64,000 bases of DNA, taken from Heliomicrobium modesticaldum Ice1 (GTDB lineage: Bacteria > Bacillota > Desulfitobacteriia > Heliobacteriales > Heliobacteriaceae). Within the stretch, counting starts at the first letter, position 1. Every line of letters starts with the position of its first letter. The DNA is taken from positions 1,822,501 through 1,886,500 of the forward strand of contig NC_010337.2 in assembly GCF_000019165.1 (NCBI RefSeq), written 5' to 3'. Made by a program: the position numbers and the translations under genes. Below, piece after piece: positions 1 through 9,320 of this stretch. The notes under the pieces were generated by a model. The model ran no database searches, was not told the origin of the DNA, and saw only the letters and a program-made list of their open reading frames with translations.

Positions 1-1576
<1,576 letters not shown>

Positions 1577-1688
1577 CTTTGCTGCTTTACGACAGATATC
1601 CGCTGTGTAGTTTTCAAGGGGCAAGCCCGTCTTCTATGCGGTTGATGCCAATCTCATATAAGACTAGGTAGAATCTCCTTACCCTTGT

Positions 1689-1763
1689 TCCTCGATAGCT
1701 CAACGGTAGAGCAACCGGCTGTTAACCGGTAGGTTGTAGGTTCGAATCCTACTCGAGGAGCCA
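1689..1763 (+). tRNA. tRNA-Asn (anticodon GTT)
   Basis: A complete cloverleaf is visible. The acceptor arm tcctcga pairs with tcgagga at 1753-1759, and the anticodon loop carries GTT in ctgttaac. The T-loop reads ggttcgaatcc, and the discriminator G is followed by an encoded CCA (1761-1763). It lies about 110 bases after the 23S gene, in the position where a 5S gene is often found, and is probably co-transcribed with the rRNA operon. Confidence 0.97.
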
Positions 1764-1769
1764 GATTGC

Positions 1770-1845
<76 letters not shown>

Positions 1846-1855
1846 AGACGGTATG

Positions 1856-1887
1856 ACGCCTTCAGGAAATTCCTGAAGGCGTTTTTT
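1856..1887 (+). terminator. Rho-independent terminator of the rRNA/tRNA unit
   Basis: The arms acgccttcagga and tcctgaaggcgt form a perfect hairpin with a tiny loop and run into six T residues. It lies 10 bases after the CCA of tRNA-fMet and should end the rRNA-tRNA transcript. Confidence 0.93.
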
Positions 1888-2088
1888 AAGTGCTTGTTTC
1901 GCCCTTTACGTCAAGGTAAAATATGATGCGAGCCCGATTCCTGATTGGAGTATAGAAGCGCAAGAAGTATAGAAGCGCAAAGCGTACAATATGACGGCAG
2001 AGACAGAGGATTTAAATGATCAGAGACAAAACAATAGGCTAAAACAGAAGAAATACGTGATAGCAGGGAAACGTCGGGGTGTGGTTCG

Positions 2089-2514
2089 ATGCGAATTGCG
2101 GTGATCGATGGACAAGGCGGAGGCATTGGCAGGCATATCGTCGAACGGCTCCGGCAAGAGCTGCCTGATCATATCGAGATACTGGGGCTAGGCACCAATG
2201 CGATGGCGACAGCGGCCATGCTGAAGGCCGGCGCCAATGATGGGGCGACTGGAGAAAACGCAATGGTACAGAACCTCCCGGAAGTCGACATCATCGCCGG
2301 TTCTGTCGCCATTTTGATGGCCCACAGCATGCTGGGTGAGTTGACCCCCGCCATGGCGGAAGCCGTCGGGAGGGCCAAGGCGAAAAAAATCCTGATTCCA
2401 TTAAACAGAAGCCGCATCGAGATTGTCGGGGCGAAATCGGATCCGCTGCCCCATCAAGTGCTGGGCTTGGTTCGTCGTATCAAGGAACTTGTGGAGGAGG
2501 AGCGTCATGTGTGA
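2089..2514 (+). CDS. DUF3842 family protein
   Basis: This 141-residue protein starts MRIAVIDGQGGGIG, a glycine-rich loop after a beta strand that recalls a nucleotide-binding Rossmann-like fold. It continues with LGTNAMATAAMLKAGA and DIIAGSVAIL. The pattern fits the DUF3842 family, which is found in anaerobic Firmicutes and has no established function. The 3' end overlaps the start of the CooT-like gene by eight bases, so the two are translationally linked and probably co-transcribed with yebC. A nucleotide- or cofactor-binding role is only an inference from the N-terminal glycine loop. Confidence 0.8.
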   Translation: MRIAVIDGQGGGIGRHIVERLRQELPDHIEILGLGTNAMATAAMLKAGANDGATGENAMVQNLPEVDIIAGSVAILMAHSMLGELTPAMAEAVGRAKAKKILIPLNRSRIEIVGAKSDPLPHQVLGLVRRIKELVEEERHV

Positions 2515-2707
2515 GGCCAATGCCTATCTCCGGAGAAACGGAAAGGACCAACTGATCCTAGAGGCTGTCGATAAACTGATCCCCCAAGCCGGTCAGATAT
2601 CGATGATCAACATCTTTGGTCAGCAAAAGACGCTCAAGGCGCGCATCATCGAATTGGCCTTGGTCGATCACAAGATTATCCTAGAAGAGTTACAGGAGGA
2701 ATTATAG
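2507..2707 (+). CDS. CooT-like small nickel-binding family protein
   Basis: This 66-residue protein begins MCEANAYL and contains [24 protein letters not shown], the typical signature of the CooT family. In Rhodospirillum rubrum, CooT is a small dimeric nickel-binding protein linked to CO dehydrogenase maturation, with Cys2 important for Ni(II) binding; Cys2 is present here. The start at 2507 is preferred over an upstream in-frame start because of the conserved MCE N-terminus and the ggaggagg ribosome site just before it. No CO dehydrogenase or hydrogenase gene is in the window, so its client is unknown. Confidence 0.82.
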
Positions 2708-2711
2708 TCAC

Positions 2712-3479
2712 ATGGCTGGACATTCCAAATGGGCGAACATTAAACACCGGAAAGCGAAGGTAGACGCCCAGAAGGGCAAGATTTTCACCAAAATCGGACG
2801 CGAATTGATTGTAGCGGCACGCCAAGGCGGGCCTGATCCGAACAGCAACTTCCGCCTGAAAATCGCCATCCAAAAAGCAAAAGAGAACAATATGCCCAAC
2901 GACAACATCCAGCGGGCGATCCAACGGGGCGCCGGCGGCACCGAAGGGGCCAACTATGAAGAACTTACCTATGAAGGATACGGTCCCGGCGGCGTGGCCA
3001 TCATGATTGAAGCGATGACAGACAACCGCAACCGCACCGCCGGCGAGATCCGCCACCTCTTTTCCAAAAGCGGGGGCAACCTTGGCGAAACCGGGTGCGT
3101 CTCCTGGATTTTTGAACCGAAAGGCGTCATCCGTTTGGCTGTCACCCCTGAGGCGGGGGCAAAGGTCGTCGACGAGGACGAACTGATGCTGGTCGCCTTG
3201 GAAACGGGTGCACTGGACATCGCTGTGGAAGAGGACGAAGCGGAGGTTTTCACGCTGCCGGAGGAATTGGAGGGTGTTCGTCAAGCTTTGGCTGATGCCG
3301 GCTATGCTGTGCTGTCAGCGGAGGTGACCCTGGTTCCTAAAAACACCATGGAGGTCACTGATAAAGACATTGCCACTAAGCTGATCAAGCTAATGGATGC
3401 TCTTGAAGAACATGACGATGTGCAAAACGCCTATGCCAATTTTAACATTGATGACGCGGTGATGGAGCAAATCGGCTGA
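2712..3479 (+). CDS. yebC: YebC/PmpR family protein (transcriptional regulator or translation factor)
   Basis: The 255-residue protein opens with [20 protein letters not shown], the diagnostic N-terminus of YebC, and has the family motifs [21 protein letters not shown] and [10 protein letters not shown]. Family members act as DNA-binding regulators (PmpR), and some have been tied to relieving ribosome stalling. The start codon is four bases after the CooT-like stop. The gene ends close to a strong hairpin that separates it from the convergent Lrp-type regulator. Length is standard for the family. Confidence 0.95.
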
Positions 3480-3591
3480 TCTCGACTCGATTATCCTTAG
3501 AAACCAAAAAGTTTACGCCCTGTCAGTTCATAAGCGATGAAGAAAGAGGCTTTGAACATCACAAACGAAAGACGGGAAGATAAGTAACAGA

Positions 3592-3633
3592 AAAGGAGTC
3601 CCTAGAGATAGGGGCTCCTTTCGTTGCATTTTT
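3592..3633 (+). terminator. Hairpin terminator downstream of yebC
   Basis: Arms aaaggagtcccta and taggggctccttt pair over 13 positions with a GAGA loop. A T-run follows after an eight-base gap (3629-3633). Because the stem is symmetrical it might also serve transcripts arriving from the right. Confidence 0.75.
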
Positions 3634-3646
3634 ATCGATCGAAGCA

Positions 3647-3741
3647 TCTGCTTCGTTCGAGTGTCTGCTTCGTTCGAGTGTCTGCTTCGTTCGAGTGTCT
3701 GCTTCGTTCGAGTGTCTGCTTCGTTCAAGTGTCTGCTTCGT
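3647..3741. repeat. 17-bp tandem minisatellite
   Basis: The unit tctgcttcgttcgagtg is repeated head to tail: 3647-3663, 3664-3680, 3681-3697, 3698-3714, 3715-3731 (one change, tcaag) and a partial copy 3732-3741. It lies between the yebC terminator and the end of the Lrp/AsnC gene on the other strand. A frame through it reads a repetitive peptide on the minus strand, but there is no start signal and the repeat is better seen as non-coding. Confidence 0.9.
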
Positions 3742-3804
3742 TGATGCGGTATTTCAATAGATCTGCCTGACCGTTGATGAGGATATCCCTCTCAAAAAAA
3801 GCGT

Positions 3805-4275
3805 TCAGGCCGACTGTTCTTCCGTAGGAAGGGGTAGAACCGTTTCTTCTTTGGGAGTGGCTAGGGCGATGGAGGTGCGCGTATGGCTGACACCAGGCAA
3901 GGATAAGATTTGTGTCGTTAAGATCTGCTCCAGTTCGACCGTGTCTTTGACGCGGATTTTCAAGAGAAAGCCGTCTTCGCCGGTGACCCGATGACACTCC
4001 AGTATGTAGGGGCAGCCCAGGATCTGTTCGACGAACTGTGGATAGGAGTTGGGATGATCCAACCGAAGGGAGATGAATGCGGTCAGACCCAGGTCGAGGG
4101 CTTTCGGATTAAGACGCGCCTGAAAACCCTGAATCACCCCTTTTTCCTCCAACTTCTTGATCCGTTCTGCCACAGCGGGAGACGAGAGGCCGACAAGCGA
4201 TGCCAGTTCGGTCTGCGTTACTCGTCCGTTGCGTTGGAGGTGCTGAAGTATTCGGCAATCTACGGCATCATACAT
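3805..4275 (-). CDS. Lrp/AsnC family transcriptional regulator
   Basis: This 156-residue protein has an N-terminal winged HTH (DCRILQHLQRNGRVTQTELA, then GLSSPAVAERIKKLEEKGVI) and a C-terminal RAM/AsnC effector domain with LECHRVTGEDGFLLKIRV. This is the feast/famine regulator layout; family members usually sense amino acids and bind DNA as multimers. I place the start at 4275 (MYDAVDCRIL): read on the minus strand it is preceded by a good aaggagg, whereas the in-frame start at 4311 is not. It is monocistronic and convergent with yebC, so its target is not evident. Confidence 0.93.
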   Translation of the reverse strand: MYDAVDCRILQHLQRNGRVTQTELASLVGLSSPAVAERIKKLEEKGVIQGFQARLNPKALDLGLTAFISLRLDHPNSYPQFVEQILGCPYILECHRVTGEDGFLLKIRVKDTVELEQILTTQILSLPGVSHTRTSIALATPKEETVLPLPTEEQSA

Positions 4276-4476
4276 AAATTTTTGGCCTCCTTGCCTAAAA
4301 CCACCAACCATTTGATAAGAATATATAAAATATGAGAGTGGAAGTCAAGGAAAAACACTTTATTGCTCGAAAAACCTTCGAATGACTCTCCTTTTTCCTT
4401 GCTGGTTAGAATATCTACTGCGTTAAAATGAAAATTTTTTACAAGAAGTCAGTAGAAAGTTCTTGCCGATGAGGAA

Positions 4477-5175
4477 ATGGGGTTTACCGGAGTGTCTTTC
4501 TTTGATAAAACCCTCTCTGCCAGAGAATCAAAGACGTCCCTTGTAACATCTGCGCCCGTTGCGGAATGGACAGCTATAGGGTCTGTCTTATTGGCACTTT
4601 TTATGGTCACCTTCAGCTTGACGGTCATCACCGTTTTCGCCTATGATTTTATGGTCGTCAAAAGCGACGGCGCATGGGCGAACCGGTACGGCAAGGACAT
4701 GCTTCATCAGCCCATCGCGCCGGGTGTCGCCATCACAATTGAAAAAACCTATCGCCTCTGCGGCCATCAGGAGATAGAAAACCTGGAACGACCGGAAGAC
4801 TGGACGGGCCGTCCCTTTCGGGAACTGCTGCAGCGGTATCCGGAAAGTGCCGGTTGGCGCTGGGAACTGCGCCCCGGCCAGATCCGGCTGTTCCGCAGCG
4901 TTGATGGCCTTTGCCCTGATGATGCGGCGAAACGGCACCTGGGGATTGTCGGAGGAGTCGTCGCCGTCATCGTCGGCCCGCCCGGCCTCTATGGCGGGAT
5001 CGATCGCTTAACCGATCTGCCTGCGGAGCGCCTCCCCCGACCCTTATATGAGTTGGCGGAACGGGGCTGGCTTGGTGGGATGACGCCGGAGGAACTCTCC
5101 CTGCTTTTGGATGGCATGGACGAATCTGACGGTCATAAAGAAAAGGATTCAACCGAAGGGCGTCGAAAACCTTAA
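4477..5175 (+). CDS. BofC C-terminal-domain membrane protein
   Basis: This 232-residue protein has one hydrophobic segment at about residues 30-55 (IGSVLLALFMVTFSLTVITV), so it is probably anchored with its bulk outside the membrane. The segment LFRSVDGLCPDDAAKRHLGI followed by VVAVIVGPPG matches the BofC C-terminal domain. In Bacillus, BofC is a forespore-secreted inhibitor of SpoIVB signalling during sporulation. Its position just before ruvC is common in clostridial relatives. The first 30 residues are poorly supported: the gagga before the ATG is too close, so a later start is possible. Confidence 0.7.
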   Translation: MGFTGVSFFDKTLSARESKTSLVTSAPVAEWTAIGSVLLALFMVTFSLTVITVFAYDFMVVKSDGAWANRYGKDMLHQPIAPGVAITIEKTYRLCGHQEIENLERPEDWTGRPFRELLQRYPESAGWRWELRPGQIRLFRSVDGLCPDDAAKRHLGIVGGVVAVIVGPPGLYGGIDRLTDLPAERLPRPLYELAERGWLGGMTPEELSLLLDGMDESDGHKEKDSTEGRRKP

Positions 5176-5202
5176 AACGTATCGAATCAGGGAGGTGGCG
5201 GG

Positions 5203-5691
5203 TTGGTTATCCTGGGGATCGACCCGGGAACAGCCATTTGCGGATATGGTCTGATTGAAGTGCAAGGCAACCGGCTCTCTGCCCTTGCCTATGGCGCTGT
5301 GCGCACCCCGGCCCACACATCCCAGGCTTCCCGGTTGCAAACGATTTTTACCGATTTGGAGGCGATCATCGCCACTTATCGACCAACCCATGTCGCCGTA
5401 GAGGAGCTTTTTTTCAATCGCAATGTTACTACGGCCCTCACCGTCGGGCAAGCCAGGGGCGTCATCCTGCTGGCTGCTGCCCGGGCCGGTCTGTCTGTCC
5501 ACGAATACAAGCCGTCCCAGGTTAAACAGGCCGTTGTCGGCTACGGAAGGGCGGAAAAACAACAGGTGCAACAGATGGTGCGCGTCCTCCTGGCGCTGGA
5601 AGAGATCCCCAAGCCTGACGACGTGGCCGACGCGTTGGCCGTGGCCATCTGTTGCGCCCATAGCCTGACCTGGGGGGTGGCCTGTCGGTGA
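5203..5691 (+). CDS. ruvC: Holliday junction resolvase RuvC
   Basis: The 162-residue protein begins with ILGIDPGTAICGYG, which holds the first catalytic aspartate. It has VAVEELFFNRN (catalytic glutamate) and a C-terminal KPDDVADALAVAICCAH with the acidic pair. RuvC is the endonuclease that cuts four-way junctions with RuvAB. The start is TTG at 5203 after ggaggtg (5191-5197). The stop overlaps the ruvA GTG by four bases, so ruvC-ruvA-ruvB form one unit. Confidence 0.97.
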   Translation: MVILGIDPGTAICGYGLIEVQGNRLSALAYGAVRTPAHTSQASRLQTIFTDLEAIIATYRPTHVAVEELFFNRNVTTALTVGQARGVILLAAARAGLSVHEYKPSQVKQAVVGYGRAEKQQVQQMVRVLLALEEIPKPDDVADALAVAICCAHSLTWGVACR

Positions 5692-6512
5692 TCGCTTTTT
5701 TGCGCGGCCGTCTCGTCGGCTTGGGTGACGATTGTCTGCTTTTAGATGTGTCCGGCGTGGGTTATCGCGTCTTCGTTCCGGCGACGATGCTGGCATCGTT
5801 GCCCCAAGTGGGCAGGGACATATTGATCCATACCTTTTATTATGCGCGGGAGGATCAGGTCAGCCTCTATGGCTTTCTGACGGAGGAGGAGTTGGCCTTC
5901 TTCCGCCTTCTTTTGGAGGTCAGCGGCGTCGGGCCCAAGGTTGGCCTGGGGATCCTTTCCGCTTATTCAGTTGTGGAGGTCCAGCGGGCTATCATCGCCG
6001 AGGATGTGCTCGCCTTGACGCGGATCCCGGGCATCGGGCGCAAGACGGCGCAACGCCTTGTGATCGAATTGCGGGATAAACTGCTCAAACAGGGGGTTCG
6101 CGCCGTGCCCGTCTTTGGAGTGGACCCTTTTCTTGAAGAAGCGTCGTCACAGGAGCAGGATCAGAACGCGCAAGATCCTTTGCAACAAGAGCAATCGCCC
6201 GGCTCGCCAGAAGAGCAATTGCCGGAAAAGGCGTCTTTACAGAATCATTCGCTGAAGGACCCCTCCTCGGACCGGCACGTCCCCGAAGGGACATCGCCAT
6301 TGGCACGCAGGCGAAAAAAAGCGGTTCCTGCCGGAGCCGATCGCATGTGGAAGACCTCCCCCCGCGACGAGGCCTTCTCAGCCCTGCAGGTCTTGGGGTA
6401 TACGGCCAACGAAGCCAGGGACGCTCTGGTGGAAGCAGCGGCCCTTGTTCCGCCGGACGCCGACGTGGAGGCATGGATCAAGGGAGCACTTCGGTTTCTC
6501 GGGTCGCAGTAA
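5688..6512 (+). CDS. ruvA: Holliday junction DNA helicase subunit RuvA, with long linker
   Basis: This 274-residue protein has the RuvA N-terminal OB domain (LRGRLVGLGDDCLLLDVSGV), the two HhH motifs (LEVSGVGPKVGLGIL and LTRIPGIGRKTAQRLVIEL) and the C-terminal domain III (DEAFSALQVLGYTANEARDA). RuvA tetramers bind the junction and load RuvB. Family members are usually about 200 residues. Here a low-complexity Gln/Glu/Ser/Pro linker of about 75 residues (roughly 145-220) separates domains II and III. The GTG start overlaps ruvC. Confidence 0.96.
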   Translation: MIAFLRGRLVGLGDDCLLLDVSGVGYRVFVPATMLASLPQVGRDILIHTFYYAREDQVSLYGFLTEEELAFFRLLLEVSGVGPKVGLGILSAYSVVEVQRAIIAEDVLALTRIPGIGRKTAQRLVIELRDKLLKQGVRAVPVFGVDPFLEEASSQEQDQNAQDPLQQEQSPGSPEEQLPEKASLQNHSLKDPSSDRHVPEGTSPLARRRKKAVPAGADRMWKTSPRDEAFSALQVLGYTANEARDALVEAAALVPPDADVEAWIKGALRFLGSQ

Positions 6513-6526
6513 GGGGGTGAGGTCTT

Positions 6527-7639
6527 ATGGATGAACGGATGATGACCTCAGCCAAGCGGCCTGAGGATCGTGAGACCGAATGGAGCCTGCGGCCGCGGAC
6601 GTTGCGGGAGTATATCGGCCAAGATAAGCTAAAAGAGAACCTGACGGTCTTCATACAGGCGGCGCTGGGACGGCGGGAACCGCTGGATCACGTCCTGCTC
6701 TATGGACCGCCCGGTTTAGGAAAAACGACACTGGCCCAGATCATCGCCCAGGAGTTAGGTGTCCAGTTGCGGGTCACCTCCGGGCCGGCGATCGAGCGAC
6801 CGGGCGACCTGGCGGCCATTTTAACGAATCTGCAGCCGATGGATGTCCTGTTTATTGACGAGATCCATCGACTCAACCGCGCCGTCGAGGAAGTGCTTTA
6901 CCCGGCCATGGAAGACTTTTGCCTGGATATTGTCATCGGGAAGGGGCCAGCTGCCCGGTCGATCCGCATCGATCTGCCCCGGTTTACCCTGGTGGGCGCC
7001 ACGACGCGGGCGGGGATGCTCACGTCGCCCCTCCGAGATCGTTTCGGCGTCATCCACCGCCTGGAATACTACCGGCCTGACGAGTTGGAGTTTATCATCC
7101 TGCGGGCCGCCACCATCCTCGGCGTCACGGCCGAGCCGGAAGGCGCCCGGGAGATCGCGCTCCGCTCGCGGGGAACGCCCCGCATCGCCAACCGGCTGCT
7201 CAAGCGGGTCCGCGACTACGCCCAGGTGCTTTCGGACGGTGTGGTCACAGGGGAGGTAGCGCGGGAAGCCTTGCGGCGTTTGGAGGTCGATCCGCGCGGC
7301 CTCGATACGACAGACCAGCGGCTGCTGGAGGCGCTGATCCGTAAATTTGCCGGCGGACCAGTCGGCGTAGAGACCCTGGCGGCTTCAGTCGGTGAGTCGG
7401 TAGATACGGTCGAAGATGTGGTCGAACCCTACCTGATGCAACTCGGATTCTTGAACCGGACGCCCCGCGGTCGGATGGCCACTATCGCTGCCTGTGCGCA
7501 TCTCGGAGTGCCTGTACCCGCAGGATTGCTGGCGCTCCAGGAAGGGCGCCCAGCTCTTTTGCCGTCGGCAACAGACGACACATCCTCAACGGCCGTCGGC
7601 GCAGCGGCGGAACAGGCGGCCTTATCCTTTGACGAGTAG
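6527..7639 (+). CDS. ruvB: Holliday junction branch migration ATPase RuvB
   Basis: The 370-residue protein has [19 protein letters not shown], Walker [13 protein letters not shown], Walker [11 protein letters not shown], sensor VGATTRAG and the arginine finger region LRDRFG. The C-terminal winged helix carries [14 protein letters not shown] and NRTPRGR. RuvB forms the hexameric motor that drives branch migration on RuvA-bound junctions. The last 35 residues are an alanine-rich tail beyond the usual end. It lies 14 bases after ruvA with a ggggtgagg ribosome site. Confidence 0.98.
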   Translation: MDERMMTSAKRPEDRETEWSLRPRTLREYIGQDKLKENLTVFIQAALGRREPLDHVLLYGPPGLGKTTLAQIIAQELGVQLRVTSGPAIERPGDLAAILTNLQPMDVLFIDEIHRLNRAVEEVLYPAMEDFCLDIVIGKGPAARSIRIDLPRFTLVGATTRAGMLTSPLRDRFGVIHRLEYYRPDELEFIILRAATILGVTAEPEGAREIALRSRGTPRIANRLLKRVRDYAQVLSDGVVTGEVAREALRRLEVDPRGLDTTDQRLLEALIRKFAGGPVGVETLAASVGESVDTVEDVVEPYLMQLGFLNRTPRGRMATIAACAHLGVPVPAGLLALQEGRPALLPSATDDTSSTAVGAAAEQAALSFDE

Positions 7640-8197
7640 GTGACTGTGATGCGGCTGCTGTTGCACACCTGCTGCGCCCCTTGCGGCATTGTTCCCTTTG
7701 ATGTCCTGCGCGAGGAAGGGCATGCGGTGACAGCCTATTATTACAACCCGAACATCCATCCCTACAAGGAGTTCCTCCGGCGAAAAGAGACGTTGGAAGG
7801 CTATGCCGCTTCGATCAACCTGCCCTTGATCGTGGAAGAAGGGTATGCCCTGGAGGACTTCCTACGGCGGGTGGCTGCCGATCCGGCGGGCCGCTGTCCC
7901 CACTGTTACGACCTGCGCCTCCGCAAGACGGCAGAAAAGGCGCGGGAACTCGGTATGGAAGGCTTCAGCACTACCCTGCTGATCAGCCCGTACCAGGACC
8001 ACGAGACCCTGCGGCGCGCCGGTGAGGCAGCCGGTCGCGAGGTGGGCGTGCCCTTCGTCTATGCCGACTTTCGGGCTTCTTTCCGAGAAGGCCAGCAGCG
8101 GGCGCGAGAAAGGGAACTCTACCGGCAGCCCTACTGCGGATGCATTTATAGCGAGAAGGACCGGTATTACAAGCCCAAAGGAGGTTTTAAGCGGTGA
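7640..8197 (+). CDS. queH: Epoxyqueuosine reductase QueH
   Basis: The 185-residue protein has the QueH/DUF208 pattern: LLLHTCCAPCG at the N-terminus, YYYNPNIHPYKEF, GRCPHCYDLRL and a C-terminal YCGCIYS. The paired cysteines bind a [4Fe-4S] cluster and neighbouring iron. QueH performs the last step of queuosine synthesis (epoxyqueuosine to queuosine in tRNA) and is unrelated to QueG. queA and tgt of the same pathway lie about 4-6 kb downstream. The start is GTG at 7640, directly after the ruvB stop; ATG at 7649 is an alternative. Confidence 0.93.
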   Translation: MTVMRLLLHTCCAPCGIVPFDVLREEGHAVTAYYYNPNIHPYKEFLRRKETLEGYAASINLPLIVEEGYALEDFLRRVAADPAGRCPHCYDLRLRKTAEKARELGMEGFSTTLLISPYQDHETLRRAGEAAGREVGVPFVYADFRASFREGQQRARERELYRQPYCGCIYSEKDRYYKPKGGFKR

Positions 8198-8418
8198 TCG
8201 ACGGCGGTTCCTTCGGCAAGTGGCTCATGGTGCTCGGCGCCGGGCTGCTACTGCTGGGCGGATTGTTCTGGTTGCTCAGCCAGTTCGTCTCCCTGGGGAG
8301 ACTGCCCGGCGACATCTCTTGGCAGAAGGGGAATTTCAGCTTTTACTTCCCTTTGGCCAGCAGCCTCTTGCTCAGCCTCCTGTTGACGATCCTGTTGAAC
8401 CTGTTTTTGCGCAGATAG
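8194..8418 (+). CDS. DUF2905 family small membrane protein
   Basis: This 74-residue protein has two hydrophobic helices (about 9-30 and 48-70) separated by LGRLPGDISWQKGNFSFYFP. The motif LPGDI followed by an aromatic strand is typical of DUF2905, a family of tiny membrane proteins often found next to ruvB and queA/queH in Firmicutes. No function is established. Its GTG start overlaps the queH stop by four bases. Confidence 0.88.
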   Translation: MIDGGSFGKWLMVLGAGLLLLGGLFWLLSQFVSLGRLPGDISWQKGNFSFYFPLASSLLLSLLLTILLNLFLRR

Positions 8419-8482
8419 GATAATTTGCCCCTAGAAAAATTGTCCTGGACCCGAACAAATATAATACAAAGAAGGTGACACC

Positions 8483-9241
8483 TTGGCATCCCTGTTGGGC
8501 AGCGGCGTCTTCGCATCGAGGAATCAGGAGCCTGAGAACCTTCTTGTTCGAGCCCGGGAAGGGGACGAGTGTTCCCGCAACGCCTTGATCCGGAAGTTTA
8601 CCCCTTTTGTGCTGAGGGTCACCTCCCAGACGAGCGGACGGTATGTTCGCTTGGGCAGTGATGACGAGGCCAGCATAGCTTTGATTGCGTTTAACGAAGC
8701 AATCACAAGCTATCAGGAAGAAAAAGGTGTCTCCTTCCTGTCCTTTGCGGAGACGGTGATCCGTCGTCGCTTGATCGATTATTTTCGCAAGCAGACGCGG
8801 AGCCAGAAGGAGATCCCCCTGTCGGCCTTCGATTATGAATCGGAGGATGACACGGGGGAGGAAGGGAACAACCGGATGGAGATCAGGCAGGCGACGGCGG
8901 CCTATATGGCTGAGTCAGAAGCGAACGACCGCCGGAACGAGATCCTCTATTACAACAAACTGCTGCAGGAATACGGCATCCGGTTCAGCGAGCTGGTCGA
9001 AGTGGCGCCAAAGCATGAAGACGCCCGCAGGCGGGCGATTCAGGTGGCCCGGCAAGTCGCCGAAACACCGGCCTATCGCGAATACCTGAGACTTAAAGGC
9101 TCGCTGCCCTTGAAGGAACTGGAACGGGATGTCGATGTGAGCCGAAAAACGCTGGAGCGACAGCGGAAATACATTATCGCCGTCGCCATTATTTTCATGG
9201 AGAAACTGGATCATTTGAAGGAATACATAGACAAGGAGTGA
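8483..9241 (+). CDS. sigI: RNA polymerase sigma factor SigI
   Basis: The 252-residue protein has a sigma region 2 (LIAFNEAITSYQEEKGVSFL, then FAETVIRRRLIDYFRKQ) and a SigI-type C-terminal half (GIRFSELVEVAPKHEDARRR) with a predicted HTH (LPLKELERDVDVSRKTLERQ). SigI in Bacillus responds to heat, and in Clostridium thermocellum to polysaccharides through RsgI. An rsgI gene follows directly, as expected for the SigI/RsgI pair. The start is TTG at 8483 after gaaggtg. A promoter-like tataat (8460-8465) lies just upstream. Confidence 0.94.
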   Translation: MASLLGSGVFASRNQEPENLLVRAREGDECSRNALIRKFTPFVLRVTSQTSGRYVRLGSDDEASIALIAFNEAITSYQEEKGVSFLSFAETVIRRRLIDYFRKQTRSQKEIPLSAFDYESEDDTGEEGNNRMEIRQATAAYMAESEANDRRNEILYYNKLLQEYGIRFSELVEVAPKHEDARRRAIQVARQVAETPAYREYLRLKGSLPLKELERDVDVSRKTLERQRKYIIAVAIIFMEKLDHLKEYIDKE

Positions 9242-9320
9242 TTCTCGGCAAAGGACGGAGAAACATACCCCGGGATACACTGTGTCTGATGATTCCAACG
9301 GATAGGAGGTCGGCCGCCAA

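Noticed and set aside
1577-1688. 5S rRNA gene after 23S
   Set aside because: The spacer lacks 5S conserved segments and pairing; it looks like a plain spacer leading into tRNA-Asn.
3647-3741. CRISPR array
   Set aside because: Units of 17 bp are adjacent without spacers, so it is a minisatellite; no cas genes are present in the window.
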